A stretch of 64,000 nucleotides of DNA from contig CANPZD010000002.1 in NCBI GenBank assembly GCA_947589085.1, forward strand, positions 176,917 to 240,916, read 5' to 3'. The notes below the pieces were generated by a model. It had not been told where the DNA came from. It worked only from the letters and a program-made list of their open reading frames with translations, and ran no database searches. Within the stretch, counting starts at the first letter, position 1; each line of letters begins with the position of its first letter. Origin of the DNA: an uncultured Clostridia bacterium. Lineage in GTDB: Bacteria > Bacillota > Clostridia > Christensenellales > Borkfalkiaceae. This document shows, in pieces, positions 28,429-38,802 of the stretch. The position numbers were made by a program, and so were the translations under genes.

Positions 28429-31400
28429 GTGAACGGAATCGGTCGCGGCGAAGAAAAGAAAAACAATAAGGACAAACTTTCGGTTTTGACAAGGGAAACG
28501 TTCGGCATGACGCTGCTGCTGTTCAGCGCCGTCGCGTTTTTGATCGCCGTTACGGGGCGTTATATTTTCGGCGGGATCGGCGTTGCAATCACGTCTTTTC
28601 TCGTCGGGTTGTTTGGATTTTTCGTATATCCTTTGCTCATCCTGCTGATGTATATTTCCGTCAGCATGGTCGCCGGGAAGAAGTTTCTGCCCGTGCGTCT
28701 CGTCGTGCGGGCGACGCTTCTGATCGCCGCAGTCTTTCTGATCGTACATACCGCCACGGCAGAGCATATTTTCAGGGGGCACGGTTACGGCGCATATCTT
28801 TCCGGCTGTTTTTCCGCAGCCTCTCAAAGCGCTTCCGCAGGTACGGGCGGCGGCATTGTGTTCGGGATTGTCGCATATCCCGTGCGCTATCTGCTTTCCG
28901 CTCCCGGTGCCTATATCGTGTATGCGATCCTCACGTTGCTCGCATGTTTTTCCCTTCTGATGCTCACGCCGCTGAAATCCAAGCTGAAATTGCCGAAGGG
29001 CGAGGGCCGTCGCGAGAAAGAGGAAGCCCGTTCGGAGGCGAAGCCGGAAAAAGGCCTTGCGTTCGAGGATCTCGAACCCGCGCCCCGCGCGAAGATGACG
29101 GCGGAACAACCGTCGCCGGCCTCTTCGCCCGCGTATGCGCAGCCGTATGCCATGTCCGCGGAGCCGGAGAGCGCGCCCCCCGCGGCGGAAGATCCGTACA
29201 AAAGAAGCAGGGAGATCCTCTTTCAGAGCGATCCCAAGACGAATTACCGCACCAATCTGATTTACGATCGCAATTCGGCGTTCAACCGCTATCAGCGCAC
29301 CAGCAATCTGGCGCGTCCTGCGGATCCGCCGCAACCGCCGCAGTCTCCGCAGCCTCCGCAGCCGCAAACATATTCCGATCGCTTTTCGGGTTCTGCCGAA
29401 GCGGCACGGGATCCCATGCCCAAGCGCGTCGTAACGCCGGAGCCGGAGGAAGATTTCAATTATCCGCAGACGCCGTCGTTCCGCGCGCAGGACGTCGATC
29501 CCGCGGCAAACAGAGATTTTTATTCCCGCGATGTGACGTCGGAATTCTCTTCCGCGCCCAACGTATTCGACGAGCCGGCCGAGCCGCAGCTTCCCGCCGA
29601 GCCGGAGCCGGAACGTCCCGCATACCGCGCGCCGGATCCCGCGCCCGAGATCGTACCCGAGGAGCCGGCCGACGTGCCCGATCCTTATGTTTCCCGTGCG
29701 GAAGAGGAACCCGCTCCGCTTCGCAGAGGATTTCCTGAAACCGACGGGATCCCGCCCTTGTCCGCAAGGGAGACGCCGGCCCCCGCCCGCGAATCTCTCG
29801 ATCCCGAGCCTGTGCGCGGCGCGGACCTGCGCAGAGACGAATCGTTCGGCAGAGGCCGCCGTTCCGCGTCGGAGCTTTTTGACGACGACGAGATCGACGA
29901 GCCGGCCGAAGAACCGGAACCCGAGCCGATCGTAAGATCCCGCGGAGAACGGGGACTGAGCCGTACGCTTCCGCTCGGCGGCAGCGCGCCGGCCCCTGCG
30001 CCTGCTCCGGCGCCCGAACCGAAAAAGCATATCTATCGCAAATATGTCCGTCCGAGTACGGCGCAATTCCGCGCCTATGACGATACGGCGAACGTGTCGA
30101 CGGAGGAGATTTTCAGAAATTCGGAGATCATTGTCGATACGCTTCGGAATTTCAAAGTGGAAGCGGAGGTCGTGCGTCAAAAAATCGGCCCGCAGGTCAC
30201 GAAATACGATATCGATATTCCCAAAAACATTCCGGTCGCCACCGTGACCAAACGCGATGAAGAGATCGCCATGCGGCTGCGCGCGCGCGACGGCGTGACG
30301 ATGTACGTCAACAACGAGACGGGGGCGATTTCCATCGAAGTGCCGAATGCGCACCGTGCGACGGTCGGGATCCGTTCGATCCTGCAATCGGAAGAGTATC
30401 TCAACGCAAAACCCGGCTCGCTGATGTTTGCGATCGGCAAAGACGTCGAGGGGCGCTGCATCTGCGGCGACATCGTGAAGATGAAGCACCTGCTCGTTGC
30501 CGGCTCTACGGGTTCCGGGAAATCGGTCTTTCTCAACGCCATGCTGATCTCGCTCATCTGCCGCTACTCTCCCGAAGAACTGCGGCTGATCCTCGTGGAT
30601 CCGAAGAAAGTCGAATTTGCCGTGTTCGAAGGGCTTCCGCATCTGATGATCAACGAGATCATCAACAACGCGCAAAAAGCGGTGACGGCGTTCAACTGGG
30701 CGATCAACGAGATGGAACGCCGCTACAATCTGTTTGAAGAAAAGACGCACAAGGGCATCAACGTCCACAATCTCGACGAGTACAATGCGGCGGTGGGCGA
30801 GGAAGAACGTCTCCCCAAGATCGTGATCGTCGTCGACGAGCTTGCCGATCTCATGTCGGAGGTCAAGAAGGATATCGAGGACAGGATCATGCGGCTTTCG
30901 CAAAAGGCGCGCGCCGCGGGGATCCACCTTGTGCTTGCGACGCAGCGTCCTTCCGTCAATATCATCACGGGCGTGATCAAGAGCAATTTGCCGACGCGGA
31001 TCGCGTTCCGCACGATCCAGGAGGTGGATTCGCGCACGATCCTCGATGAATCGGGCGCCGAAAAATTGCTCGGCCTCGGAGATATGCTGTACCGTACGGA
31101 GGGCATGTTCAACTGTCTGCGGGTGCAGGGCGCGTTCCTCAGCTCGCAGGAAGTGCAGGCGGTCATCGACGACGTAAAAACCAACAACGAGGCCTATTTC
31201 GACGAGAGCGTTGCGGATTACTTCAACAAATCCGGCTCCGCTTCGGAGATCGGCGGCGGGGGCGACGACGGCAATTTCAAAGTTACCGAACAGTATATCC
31301 GGGCGCTGGCGGTCGTCGTGAAGCTGGGACAGGCCTCCATTTCGCTGATCCAGCGCAAGTGCGGCGTAGGCTACAATCATGCGGGCAAGATCATCGAATG

Positions 31401-31503
31401 GATGGAGGCGATGAAATATATCTCCGCCTTCGAGGGGTCCAAAGCGCGCACGGTGCTGCTCACGAAGGAAGAATTCGAAGAGAAGTACGGGAGTCTCGAT
31501 TGA
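28429..31503 (+). CDS. ftsK: FtsK/SpoIIIE-family DNA translocase
   Basis: GTG start; N-term 4-TM region, Pro-rich linker, GSTGSGKSVFLNAML Walker A, C-term winged-helix gamma domain. Confidence 0.96.
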   Translation: MNGIGRGEEKKNNKDKLSVLTRETFGMTLLLFSAVAFLIAVTGRYIFGGIGVAITSFLVGLFGFFVYPLLILLMYISVSMVAGKKFLPVRLVVRATLLIAAVFLIVHTATAEHIFRGHGYGAYLSGCFSAASQSASAGTGGGIVFGIVAYPVRYLLSAPGAYIVYAILTLLACFSLLMLTPLKSKLKLPKGEGRREKEEARSEAKPEKGLAFEDLEPAPRAKMTAEQPSPASSPAYAQPYAMSAEPESAPPAAEDPYKRSREILFQSDPKTNYRTNLIYDRNSAFNRYQRTSNLARPADPPQPPQSPQPPQPQTYSDRFSGSAEAARDPMPKRVVTPEPEEDFNYPQTPSFRAQDVDPAANRDFYSRDVTSEFSSAPNVFDEPAEPQLPAEPEPERPAYRAPDPAPEIVPEEPADVPDPYVSRAEEEPAPLRRGFPETDGIPPLSARETPAPARESLDPEPVRGADLRRDESFGRGRRSASELFDDDEIDEPAEEPEPEPIVRSRGERGLSRTLPLGGSAPAPAPAPAPEPKKHIYRKYVRPSTAQFRAYDDTANVSTEEIFRNSEIIVDTLRNFKVEAEVVRQKIGPQVTKYDIDIPKNIPVATVTKRDEEIAMRLRARDGVTMYVNNETGAISIEVPNAHRATVGIRSILQSEEYLNAKPGSLMFAIGKDVEGRCICGDIVKMKHLLVAGSTGSGKSVFLNAMLISLICRYSPEELRLILVDPKKVEFAVFEGLPHLMINEIINNAQKAVTAFNWAINEMERRYNLFEEKTHKGINVHNLDEYNAAVGEEERLPKIVIVVDELADLMSEVKKDIEDRIMRLSQKARAAGIHLVLATQRPSVNIITGVIKSNLPTRIAFRTIQEVDSRTILDESGAEKLLGLGDMLYRTEGMFNCLRVQGAFLSSQEVQAVIDDVKTNNEAYFDESVADYFNKSGSASEIGGGGDDGNFKVTEQYIRALAVVVKLGQASISLIQRKCGVGYNHAGKIIEWMEAMKYISAFEGSKARTVLLTKEEFEEKYGSLD

Positions 31504-32810
31504 TGAACAAGACGTTCGGCATGATCTCTCTCGGCTGCGATAAAAACCGCGTCGACGGAGAAAGGCTTCTCGGGGAGATCAAACGGCACGGCTGTCCGTT
31601 GACGGACGATCTGTCCGAAGCGCAGATCCTTATCGTCAACACGTGCGCCTTTCTGAACGCCGCGCGGGAGGAATCCATCGCGGCGGTGCTCGAAGGCAAC
31701 GCCTATCGCGGCGGTAAGCTCGAAAAGATCGTCGTCACGGGCTGTCTGCCCGAAAAATTCATCGGCGAACTGTTTCCCGCGCTCACGGAAGCGGACGTAT
31801 TTTTGGGGATCAAAGACGCCTCCGAATTGTTTCCCGCGCTCGAACGTTCCTATCGGGAGGGGCGCGTGAACGCGGTCGGCACGGGCGACGGCGCGCGGGG
31901 CGAACGGCTGGTCTCGACCGTTCCCCATCTCAAATATCTCAAAATCGCGGACGGCTGTTTCAATCACTGTACCTACTGTCTGATCCCGAAGATCCGCGGC
32001 AAATATATCTCATATCCCATGGAAGAACTTCTTTCGGAAGCGGCCTCTTTGGGAGAGACGGACGAGCTGGTGCTGATCGCGCAGGATACGACCCGTTACG
32101 GCGAGGACCTCGGGGAAAATCGGTTTGTCGAACTCATCAAAAAAATTTCCGAACTTGACAATATCCGTCATATTCGGTTGCTATACTGTTATCCGGAAGT
32201 CGTTTCGGACGAACTGATCGCGGAAGTGCGGGAAAATCCCAAGGTGATTAAATACCTCGATATCCCGCTGCAGCACTCCGAGGACAGGATTTTGAAACTC
32301 ATGGGGCGCCGAAGCCGCAAAGCGGAGATCTTGTCTTTGCTCGAAAAACTGCGCAAAGCGGGGATCGCCGTCCGCACGACGCTGATGGCGGGCTTCCCCT
32401 CCGAAACGGAAGAGGAACACGAGGCGATGCTCGCCTTTCTCGACGTTGCGAAGTTCGAAAACTGCGGATTTTTTGCCTATTCGCGCGAGAAAGACACGCC
32501 CGCCTATCGGCTTCCGGGGCAAATTCCCGCGCGCGTGAAGAACCGGCGCGTCAAGGCGCTCTATCGCAAACAGGCGGAGATCTCGGCGGCGAATCTGCAA
32601 AAATACGTCGGAAAAAAGCTCGAGGTCGTCTGCGACGGCATCGATTACGAAAAGAGCTGTTTCGTCGGAAGGGCCTGCTTTCAGGCCTATGAGATCGACG
32701 GCTGCGTATATTTCCGTGCCTCCCGCGCGGAGGAGGGGAAGCGCTGTCTTGTCCGCATCGAGCGCGCCGATTCATACGATCTTTACGGACAAGCGGAGGA
32801 GGAACCATGA
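31503..32810 (+). CDS. rimO: ribosomal protein S12 methylthiotransferase RimO
   Basis: SLGCDKNRVDGE, radical-SAM CFNHCTYCLIPKIRGKY, TRAM-like C-terminus. Confidence 0.93.
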   Translation: MNKTFGMISLGCDKNRVDGERLLGEIKRHGCPLTDDLSEAQILIVNTCAFLNAAREESIAAVLEGNAYRGGKLEKIVVTGCLPEKFIGELFPALTEADVFLGIKDASELFPALERSYREGRVNAVGTGDGARGERLVSTVPHLKYLKIADGCFNHCTYCLIPKIRGKYISYPMEELLSEAASLGETDELVLIAQDTTRYGEDLGENRFVELIKKISELDNIRHIRLLYCYPEVVSDELIAEVRENPKVIKYLDIPLQHSEDRILKLMGRRSRKAEILSLLEKLRKAGIAVRTTLMAGFPSETEEEHEAMLAFLDVAKFENCGFFAYSREKDTPAYRLPGQIPARVKNRRVKALYRKQAEISAANLQKYVGKKLEVVCDGIDYEKSCFVGRACFQAYEIDGCVYFRASRAEEGKRCLVRIERADSYDLYGQAEEEP

Positions 32811-33412
32811 ATTTACCCAACAAAATCACGCTGATAAGAATCCTGATGATCCCCGTTTTCGTTGTCCTTTTCTACGTGGAATTTCCCTATCATGAACTCG
32901 TCGCCTGCGCCGTCTTTGTGCTGGCGGCGTTTACCGATTTCCTCGACGGCTATATCGCGCGAAAATATCATCTCGTCACGAATATGGGGAAATTTCTCGA
33001 CCCCATTGCGGATAAAGTGCTCGTTTCGACGGCGTTCATTCTGCTTTTGACCCGTCCCGCCGTTTTCGAAGTTTCCTTTTTCAAAGGCTGGGGAACGATT
33101 TTCGCGGGGGTGTGCGTCGCGGTCATTCTCGCGCGCGAACTCATTGTGAGCGGGTTCCGACTCCTTGCGGTGGAACGCGGGATCGTGCTCGCAGCCGACA
33201 AACTCGGCAAGATCAAAACGGTATTGCAGGACGTCTCGGTTGCCTTGCTGCTTGTGGCCATGTCGTTTCTTGGCGGGAACGTCGGCGCGGGCCTTGCCGT
33301 CGCGGGGCTTACCGCCTTTACGCTTGCCGTGTTCGCGACGGTCCTCTCCGGGACCCATTACATCGTGAAAAACAGACAGGTCCTCTCCGAAAAGAAGGAG
33401 GCGGAGGCGTGA
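32807..33412 (+). CDS. pgsA: CDP-diacylglycerol-glycerol-3-phosphate 3-phosphatidyltransferase
   Basis: LPNKITLIRILMIPVF and DFLDGYIARKYHLVTNMGKFLDPIADK. Confidence 0.95.
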   Translation: MNLPNKITLIRILMIPVFVVLFYVEFPYHELVACAVFVLAAFTDFLDGYIARKYHLVTNMGKFLDPIADKVLVSTAFILLLTRPAVFEVSFFKGWGTIFAGVCVAVILARELIVSGFRLLAVERGIVLAADKLGKIKTVLQDVSVALLLVAMSFLGGNVGAGLAVAGLTAFTLAVFATVLSGTHYIVKNRQVLSEKKEAEA

Positions 33413-34488
33413 AATACGCGGCGGTCGTCCTCTTTAATAAATATAATCCGGTCGCGGTCGTCGAATATGCTCCCGTCACGGATGCGTTCGTCGCGGGCGG
33501 CGTTTTTCTCGAGGAGATCGACTTTCTTCCCTACGACGCGCCCGGCGCAGTCAACAGCGCGCTGCTGCGGCTGTCTACGGACATGGACGGCGTGTTCATC
33601 ATCTGCGATCCCGTCCTGCTTGCTTCCGCGCGCCGCTCTTTGGAGAGCGCGGCGGAGAAGCAATTCGAAGAAGAATATCTGCTGGAGACGGAGCGCTGTC
33701 TGTTCGGCGTGATCCCGACGGGGGAGCGCGGTGCGGAGGAAGTGCGCACGGAAGCGGTGCCCCGCATCGACGCAAGGCGCAAGAACAGCTTTCTTCGCGT
33801 CGTGATCCGAACGGTCTCCGCCCCCGCGGAACGGCTCAGATCCGCCTTGAATCTGGCGAGAGAGGCTGCGGGCGGCGCGCTGACGGTGCATGCGACCGAA
33901 AAGTACGGCGCGGCATGCATCGAACTCATCTACGACAGAGTCACGCCCAAAATGACGGCGGACGAAGTTGCCCGCATTTTGGCGACGGAGCTTGCGGACT
34001 ATATCTATACGCTGGGCGACGAGACGATCGCCGAGCGGCTCGTGGAGGCGCTCAAAGTCCGTCGCATGAAAATTTCCGTCGCCGAATCTTTCACGGGCGG
34101 CGGTGTGGGGCGCGCAATCGTGCGCGTGCCCGGGGCGAGCGAAGTATATTTCGAGGGTCTGAATACCTATGACGCCCGCGCAAAGGCCGCGCGTCTGCAT
34201 GTCTCCGAGAGTACGCTCAGCGGCAAGGGGACGGTCTCCGACGAAACGGCATACGAGATGGCAGCGGGGCTGCTCGAGAGCGGAAATTGCGATCTTGCGG
34301 TCGCCACGACGGGCGTTGCCGGCCCCAAGCCGGACGAAAAGAACAATCCGCCCGGCCTGTGCTACATCGCCGTGGGAACGAAAGAACGGGTGAACGTGTA
34401 CCGGTATCAGCTTTCCGGGAGGCGGGAAGCGATCACGGAGACGGCCGTAAATTACGCGCTGTTTTTGGCGTATCGGGAAATCAAGTAA
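33409..34488 (+). CDS. cinA: CinA-family protein with intact C-terminal amidohydrolase-like domain and degenerate N-terminal domain
   Basis: GTG start overlapping pgsA stop; AESFTGGGVGRAIVRVPGAS and ATTGVAGPKPDEKNNPPGLCYIAV; position between pgsA and recA. Confidence 0.85.
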   Translation: MKYAAVVLFNKYNPVAVVEYAPVTDAFVAGGVFLEEIDFLPYDAPGAVNSALLRLSTDMDGVFIICDPVLLASARRSLESAAEKQFEEEYLLETERCLFGVIPTGERGAEEVRTEAVPRIDARRKNSFLRVVIRTVSAPAERLRSALNLAREAAGGALTVHATEKYGAACIELIYDRVTPKMTADEVARILATELADYIYTLGDETIAERLVEALKVRRMKISVAESFTGGGVGRAIVRVPGASEVYFEGLNTYDARAKAARLHVSESTLSGKGTVSDETAYEMAAGLLESGNCDLAVATTGVAGPKPDEKNNPPGLCYIAVGTKERVNVYRYQLSGRREAITETAVNYALFLAYREIK

Positions 34489-34509
34489 AAACCTCAAAGG
34501 AGAATCCAT

Positions 34510-35532
34510 ATGAACGAAGACAAACTCAAAGCGCTCGACGCCGTGCTTGCGCAGATCGAAAAGACGTACGGCAAGGGTTCGATCATGAAGCTCGGCGCAA
34601 ACGCGGGCAACACGGATATCGAAGTCATTCCCTCGGGCTGCCTTTCACTCGATCTTGCGCTGGGGATCGGAGGATTCCCGCGCGGCAGGATGATCGAGAT
34701 ATACGGCCCGGAATCCTCGGGCAAGACGACGGTCGCCCTGCACGCCGTGGCCGAAGCGCAGAAGATGGGGGGCATTGCGGCCTTTGTGGACGCCGAGCAT
34801 GCGCTCGATCCCGTGTACGCCAAAAAACTCGGCGTGAATCTCGATGAACTCTATGTGTCCCAGCCGGACACGGGCGAACAGGCGCTGGACATTGTGGACG
34901 CGCTCGTCCGTTCCTCCGCAGTGGATATTATCGTCATCGACTCCGTTGCGGCGCTCACGCCCAAAGCGGAGATCGAGGGGGATATGGGCGACAGCCACGT
35001 CGGCCTTCAGGCGCGCCTCATGAGCCAGGCGCTCCGCAAGCTCACGGCGATCGTGAACAAGAGCAAGACGTGCGTCATTTTCATCAACCAGCTCCGCGAG
35101 AAAGTGGGCGTCATGTTCGGCAATCCCGAAGTGACGCCGGGCGGAAAGGCGCTCAAATTCTATGCTTCGATCCGGATCGACGTGCGCAAGACGGATATCC
35201 TCAAGGATACCGACGGGGCGGCGGGCAACCGTACGCGCGCCAAAGTCGTGAAGAACAAACTTGCGCCGCCGTTCCGTCAGGCGGAATTCGATATCATGTA
35301 CGGCGAGGGCGTTTCGCAGGAGGGTTGCGTCATCGATCTCGGCGTGCAGTACGACGTCATCAAAAAGAGCGGCGCGTGGTTCAGCTATAACGACAATAAA
35401 GTGGCAAACGGCCGCGAGAAGATGCGGCAGTTTCTCAAAGACAACCCCGAACTCATGGAGGAGATGATCGCCAAGATCAGGACCGCGGCCAAGGGCGCGC
35501 CCGTCGACGCGGTCGCGGGGATCGAAGAATAA
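34510..35532 (+). CDS. recA: recombinase RecA
   Basis: [19 protein letters not shown], 340 aa, canonical RecA throughout. Confidence 0.99.
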   Translation: MNEDKLKALDAVLAQIEKTYGKGSIMKLGANAGNTDIEVIPSGCLSLDLALGIGGFPRGRMIEIYGPESSGKTTVALHAVAEAQKMGGIAAFVDAEHALDPVYAKKLGVNLDELYVSQPDTGEQALDIVDALVRSSAVDIIVIDSVAALTPKAEIEGDMGDSHVGLQARLMSQALRKLTAIVNKSKTCVIFINQLREKVGVMFGNPEVTPGGKALKFYASIRIDVRKTDILKDTDGAAGNRTRAKVVKNKLAPPFRQAEFDIMYGEGVSQEGCVIDLGVQYDVIKKSGAWFSYNDNKVANGREKMRQFLKDNPELMEEMIAKIRTAAKGAPVDAVAGIEE

Positions 35533-35574
35533 CATACTTCCGGCCGTTCGGATCGGGCGGCAAACGAAGTTCCG

Positions 35575-35606
35575 AAAAAAAAGTTAGCGCCTGCTAACTT
35601 TTTTTG
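35575..35606 (+). terminator. intrinsic terminator after recA
   Basis: AAGTTAGC-GCCT-GCTAACTTTTTTT. Confidence 0.9.
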
Positions 35607-35626
35607 TTTTTTTTGCCGAAAAACAG

Positions 35627-35655
35627 TTGACAAGGAAAAATCGGTGTGATAGAAT
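35627..35655 (+). promoter_or_regulatory. sigma-A-type promoter of feoAAB
   Basis: TTGACA (35627-35632), 17-nt spacer, TAGAAT (35650-35655). Confidence 0.75.
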
Positions 35656-35762
35656 GTACATAGTTCGCAGAGGCGAACCGTTTTTTCGGAAGCGGGTTAG
35701 CAATGGCGAACGAATTTTTTGAAGAACGGTTCGCAAAAGCGAACCATACAGGAGATTTTCAT

Positions 35763-35975
35763 ATGCCGCTCGTTCTTGCACCCGTGGGACAGGAAGTAAA
35801 AATCGTAAAAATCGTTGCGGACGAGAAAACCAAAAAGCATTTGTCCAACCTCGGCGTGCTCGTCGAGGGGACGATCACCGTTCTCTCCGCGAGCGGGGGC
35901 AGTACGGTCTGCCGCGTCAAGGACGGCCGGCTTGCGCTCGATAAAAACATTGCTTCGCATATCTATGTCGCATGA
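35763..35975 (+). CDS. feoA: FeoA domain protein
   Basis: MPLVLAPVGQEVKIVKIVADEKTKKHLSNLGVLVEGTITVLSASGGSTVCRVKDGRLALDKNIASHIYV; ACAGGAG SD before 35763. Confidence 0.88.
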   Translation: MPLVLAPVGQEVKIVKIVADEKTKKHLSNLGVLVEGTITVLSASGGSTVCRVKDGRLALDKNIASHIYVA

Positions 35976-36020
35976 GCGAAGCGGAAAAGCATCGTCAAAT
36001 CTCTCGGAGGTACATATTAT

Positions 36021-36260
36021 ATGGCAAAGCAAAAACCGCTCAGTGAGTTTGCCGTCGGCGAGAAGGGGGTCGTTACGACCGTTCTCGGGGAAGGCAGGCT
36101 CCGCCGCAGACTCTTCGATATGGGCGTAACGCCCGGCGCGGAAGTTCTGCTGAGAAAGAAAGCGCCGCTCGGAGATCCTCTGGAAGTGACCATCCGCGGC
36201 TACGAGCTTACGCTTCGCAAGACGGAAGCGGATCTCGTCACGATGGAGGTGAAGAAATGA
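36021..36260 (+). CDS. feoA: FeoA domain protein
   Basis: LRRRLFDMGVTPGAEVLLRKKAPLGDPLEVTIRGYELTLRKTEADLVTM. Confidence 0.93.
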   Translation: MAKQKPLSEFAVGEKGVVTTVLGEGRLRRRLFDMGVTPGAEVLLRKKAPLGDPLEVTIRGYELTLRKTEADLVTMEVKK

Positions 36261-38605
36261 TGAAATTTGCCTTGGCAGGCAATCCCAACTGCGGGAAAAC
36301 CACGCTCTTCAACCTTCTCACCGGCTCGACCGCCTATGTGGGGAATTGGCCGGGCGTCACGGTGGATAAGCGCGAAGGTTCGTACAAGCGGGGCGAAGAG
36401 CCGGTCAAAATCGTCGATCTTCCCGGCATCTATTCGCTTTCTCCCTACACGCCGGAGGAAGTGATCTCGCGGAATTTTATTCTCGACGAAAAGCCCGAGT
36501 GCGTCATCAACATTGTCGACGCGACCAATCTCGAGCGCAACCTGTATCTTACGACGCAGCTCATGGAGATCGACGTGCCCGTCGTGATCGCGCTCAACAT
36601 GATGGACGCAGTGGAAAAGAGCGGGGACGAGATCGACGCAAAGGAGCTTGAAAAGAAAATCGGCCTTCCCGTCGTCGCGATCTCGGCGCTGCGCGGAACG
36701 GGGATCAAGGAACTCATGGACAAGGCGATCTCCTGCGCAAAACAACCGCGCGCGGGCGTTACGGTGCTGCATGATTCTCCGCTCGCCCATCTCGTGCGGG
36801 ACGTGAACATCGCGCTCAAAGGCGCAAAGGTGGAAGCGCCGCTTTTCCACGCGGTCAAACTTGCGGAAATGGACGAGATCGAGGTGAAGATGCACCCGGA
36901 ACTCGTCAACATGGTGGATGAATTCAAGGCCACGTTCGAGGACGATACGTTCGGCACCGATCTCGAAGCGGTCGTCGCGGACGCAAGATATAAATATATC
37001 GCAAACAATTATTCCTCGGCCTATAAGCGCAGGGAGAGGGGAGAAAAGCTCACGAGATCCGATCGGGCGGACAAATGGCTCACCCATAAAGTATGGGGCA
37101 TTCCGATCTTCATCGTGGTGCTGTTCATGATTTTCCATCTGACGTTTGCGGAGGATCTTTTCTACATCGGCGGTTGGGCGAATCTCGCGGGCACGCCGCT
37201 TCCCACCCTCGCAGAACTCGGCTACGATACCGAAAACGTCGGCGTGCAGCTGCTCGCGTGCTTTTATGACGGCGCGATCTTTTCACCGGGCGTGATCTTG
37301 CAGAATATCATGGGCTGGCTCACGGGACTTGTCGGCATGGGGTTGGACGCAGCGTGCGCAAACGCGCCCGCATGGGTCGGCGGATTCGTGGTGAGCGGCG
37401 TTTGGGAAGGCCTTGCGGCGGTCCTCAGCTTTATTCCCCAGATCCTCGTGCTCTTCATGTTCTTCTCCATTCTCGAAGATTCCGGCTACATGGCGCGGAT
37501 CGCGTTCATCATGGATCGGATCTTCCGCCGTTTCGGACTGTCCGGCCGCGCGTTCATGCCCATGATCATGGGATTCGGCTGTTCCATTCCGGCGACCATC
37601 AACACGCGGACGCTCGCCGACGATCACGAACGAACTTCCACGATCCGCGTGATCCCGTTCTTCTCGTGCGGGGCGAAGCTGCCCATTCTCACCGCGGTGG
37701 CGGGCGGAATTTTAGGGGCGGCGGGCACGCCCATGGTGGATCTCATCGTGCTCTCCATGTACCTGCTCGGGATCATCGTCGCCGTCACGACGGTCATTCT
37801 CATGCGCGCTACGACGATGCGGGGGGATGTGCCTCCCTTCATCATGGAACTTCCGCCCTATCATAAGCCGCTTTTCAAGGGGCTGATGATCCACCTTTGG
37901 GATAAGCTGAAACATTTCGTCAAGAAGGCGTTCACGATCATTCTGGCCTCGACGATCGTCATCTGGTTCCTTTCGCACTTCTCGTGGAATTGGCATTACC
38001 TCTCGGACGAGGAGATGGCGTCGAGCATTCTTGCGAGCCTCGGCATGCTCATTCAGCCGCTGTTTACGCCGCTCGGCTTCGGTTCGCAGCTGAAGAACTT
38101 CGGTTGGGTATTTGCGGTCGCGGCGATTACGGGACTTATCGCAAAGGAAAACGTGATCGCGACGTTCTCCGTTCTCTGCGCGACGATCGCGTCCAGTCTC
38201 GGACTTGGATTCGAAGCGACCGAGGAGGGCGTTACGGAAGTCATGTTCCTCATTCAGCAGACGGGCATTACGACCTCCGCGCTCATTGCGTTCATTGCGT
38301 TCAACATGCTCACGATCCCCTGTTTTGCGGCGTGCGCCACGGCGCGGGCGGAACTTCCAAAAGGCAAATTCAAATGGACGATCCTCTTCTGGGTGGGGAC
38401 CTCTTACATCACGGCAACGGCGATCTATCTGATCGGTTCGTGGTGGTGGACCTGTTTCATCTTCGCGGCATTGGCGGCCGCGGTCGTCGTCGGAATTTAT
38501 TTCTGGGACAAAAAGCACCCGCTCAAACAGAAATCGGTCGCTTCGGAGACGGCTGCGCTTGAAGAGGCGGCGATCTCTTCCGGCGACGGGGAGGAACAGA
38601 AGTGA
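36257..38605 (+). CDS. feoB: ferrous iron transporter FeoB (full length)
   Basis: 782 aa; GNPNCGKTTLFN, VDLPGIYSL, NMMD, MGFGCSIPATINTRTL, FFSCGAKLPI. Confidence 0.97.
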   Translation: MMKFALAGNPNCGKTTLFNLLTGSTAYVGNWPGVTVDKREGSYKRGEEPVKIVDLPGIYSLSPYTPEEVISRNFILDEKPECVINIVDATNLERNLYLTTQLMEIDVPVVIALNMMDAVEKSGDEIDAKELEKKIGLPVVAISALRGTGIKELMDKAISCAKQPRAGVTVLHDSPLAHLVRDVNIALKGAKVEAPLFHAVKLAEMDEIEVKMHPELVNMVDEFKATFEDDTFGTDLEAVVADARYKYIANNYSSAYKRRERGEKLTRSDRADKWLTHKVWGIPIFIVVLFMIFHLTFAEDLFYIGGWANLAGTPLPTLAELGYDTENVGVQLLACFYDGAIFSPGVILQNIMGWLTGLVGMGLDAACANAPAWVGGFVVSGVWEGLAAVLSFIPQILVLFMFFSILEDSGYMARIAFIMDRIFRRFGLSGRAFMPMIMGFGCSIPATINTRTLADDHERTSTIRVIPFFSCGAKLPILTAVAGGILGAAGTPMVDLIVLSMYLLGIIVAVTTVILMRATTMRGDVPPFIMELPPYHKPLFKGLMIHLWDKLKHFVKKAFTIILASTIVIWFLSHFSWNWHYLSDEEMASSILASLGMLIQPLFTPLGFGSQLKNFGWVFAVAAITGLIAKENVIATFSVLCATIASSLGLGFEATEEGVTEVMFLIQQTGITTSALIAFIAFNMLTIPCFAACATARAELPKGKFKWTILFWVGTSYITATAIYLIGSWWWTCFIFAALAAAVVVGIYFWDKKHPLKQKSVASETAALEEAAISSGDGEEQK

Positions 38606-38802
38606 CTTGGTGGGAGATCCTCATCGTGATCGCGGCGGCGGGGTTTGTCGCGGCCGTGATCGCGTTCTCGATCCGGCGGAAAATGCAGGGGAGATCCTCT
38701 TGCGGCGAGTGCGGCGGATGCTGTGCGTCCTGCTCCGGCTGTAAACATCTTCCCCCGAAAAAGCAGGACCAAGGGACGCGGCATACGCAGGAAAAAGACT
38801 GA
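38602..38802 (+). CDS. FeoB-associated Cys-rich membrane protein
   Basis: 66 aa; single TM then SSCGECGGCCASCSGCKH; overlaps the feoB stop. Confidence 0.85.
   Translation: MTWWEILIVIAAAGFVAAVIAFSIRRKMQGRSSCGECGGCCASCSGCKHLPPKKQDQGTRHTQEKD

Noticed and set aside
28375-31380. 1001-aa minus-strand ORF antisense to ftsK
   Set aside because: Composition is Arg/Phe/Leu/Val-rich with no domain; it is the reverse reading of a high-GC gene whose codon usage avoids TTA/CTA/TCA. The plus strand encodes unmistakable FtsK.
35703-35762. N-terminal extension of the first FeoA from ATG 35703
   Set aside because: No SD before 35703; good SD and FeoA homology start at 35763.
35640-35763. 33-nt repeats before feoA as a mini CRISPR array
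   Set aside because: Only about two degenerate units, no conserved repeat/variable spacer pattern and no cas genes; better explained as a leader element.
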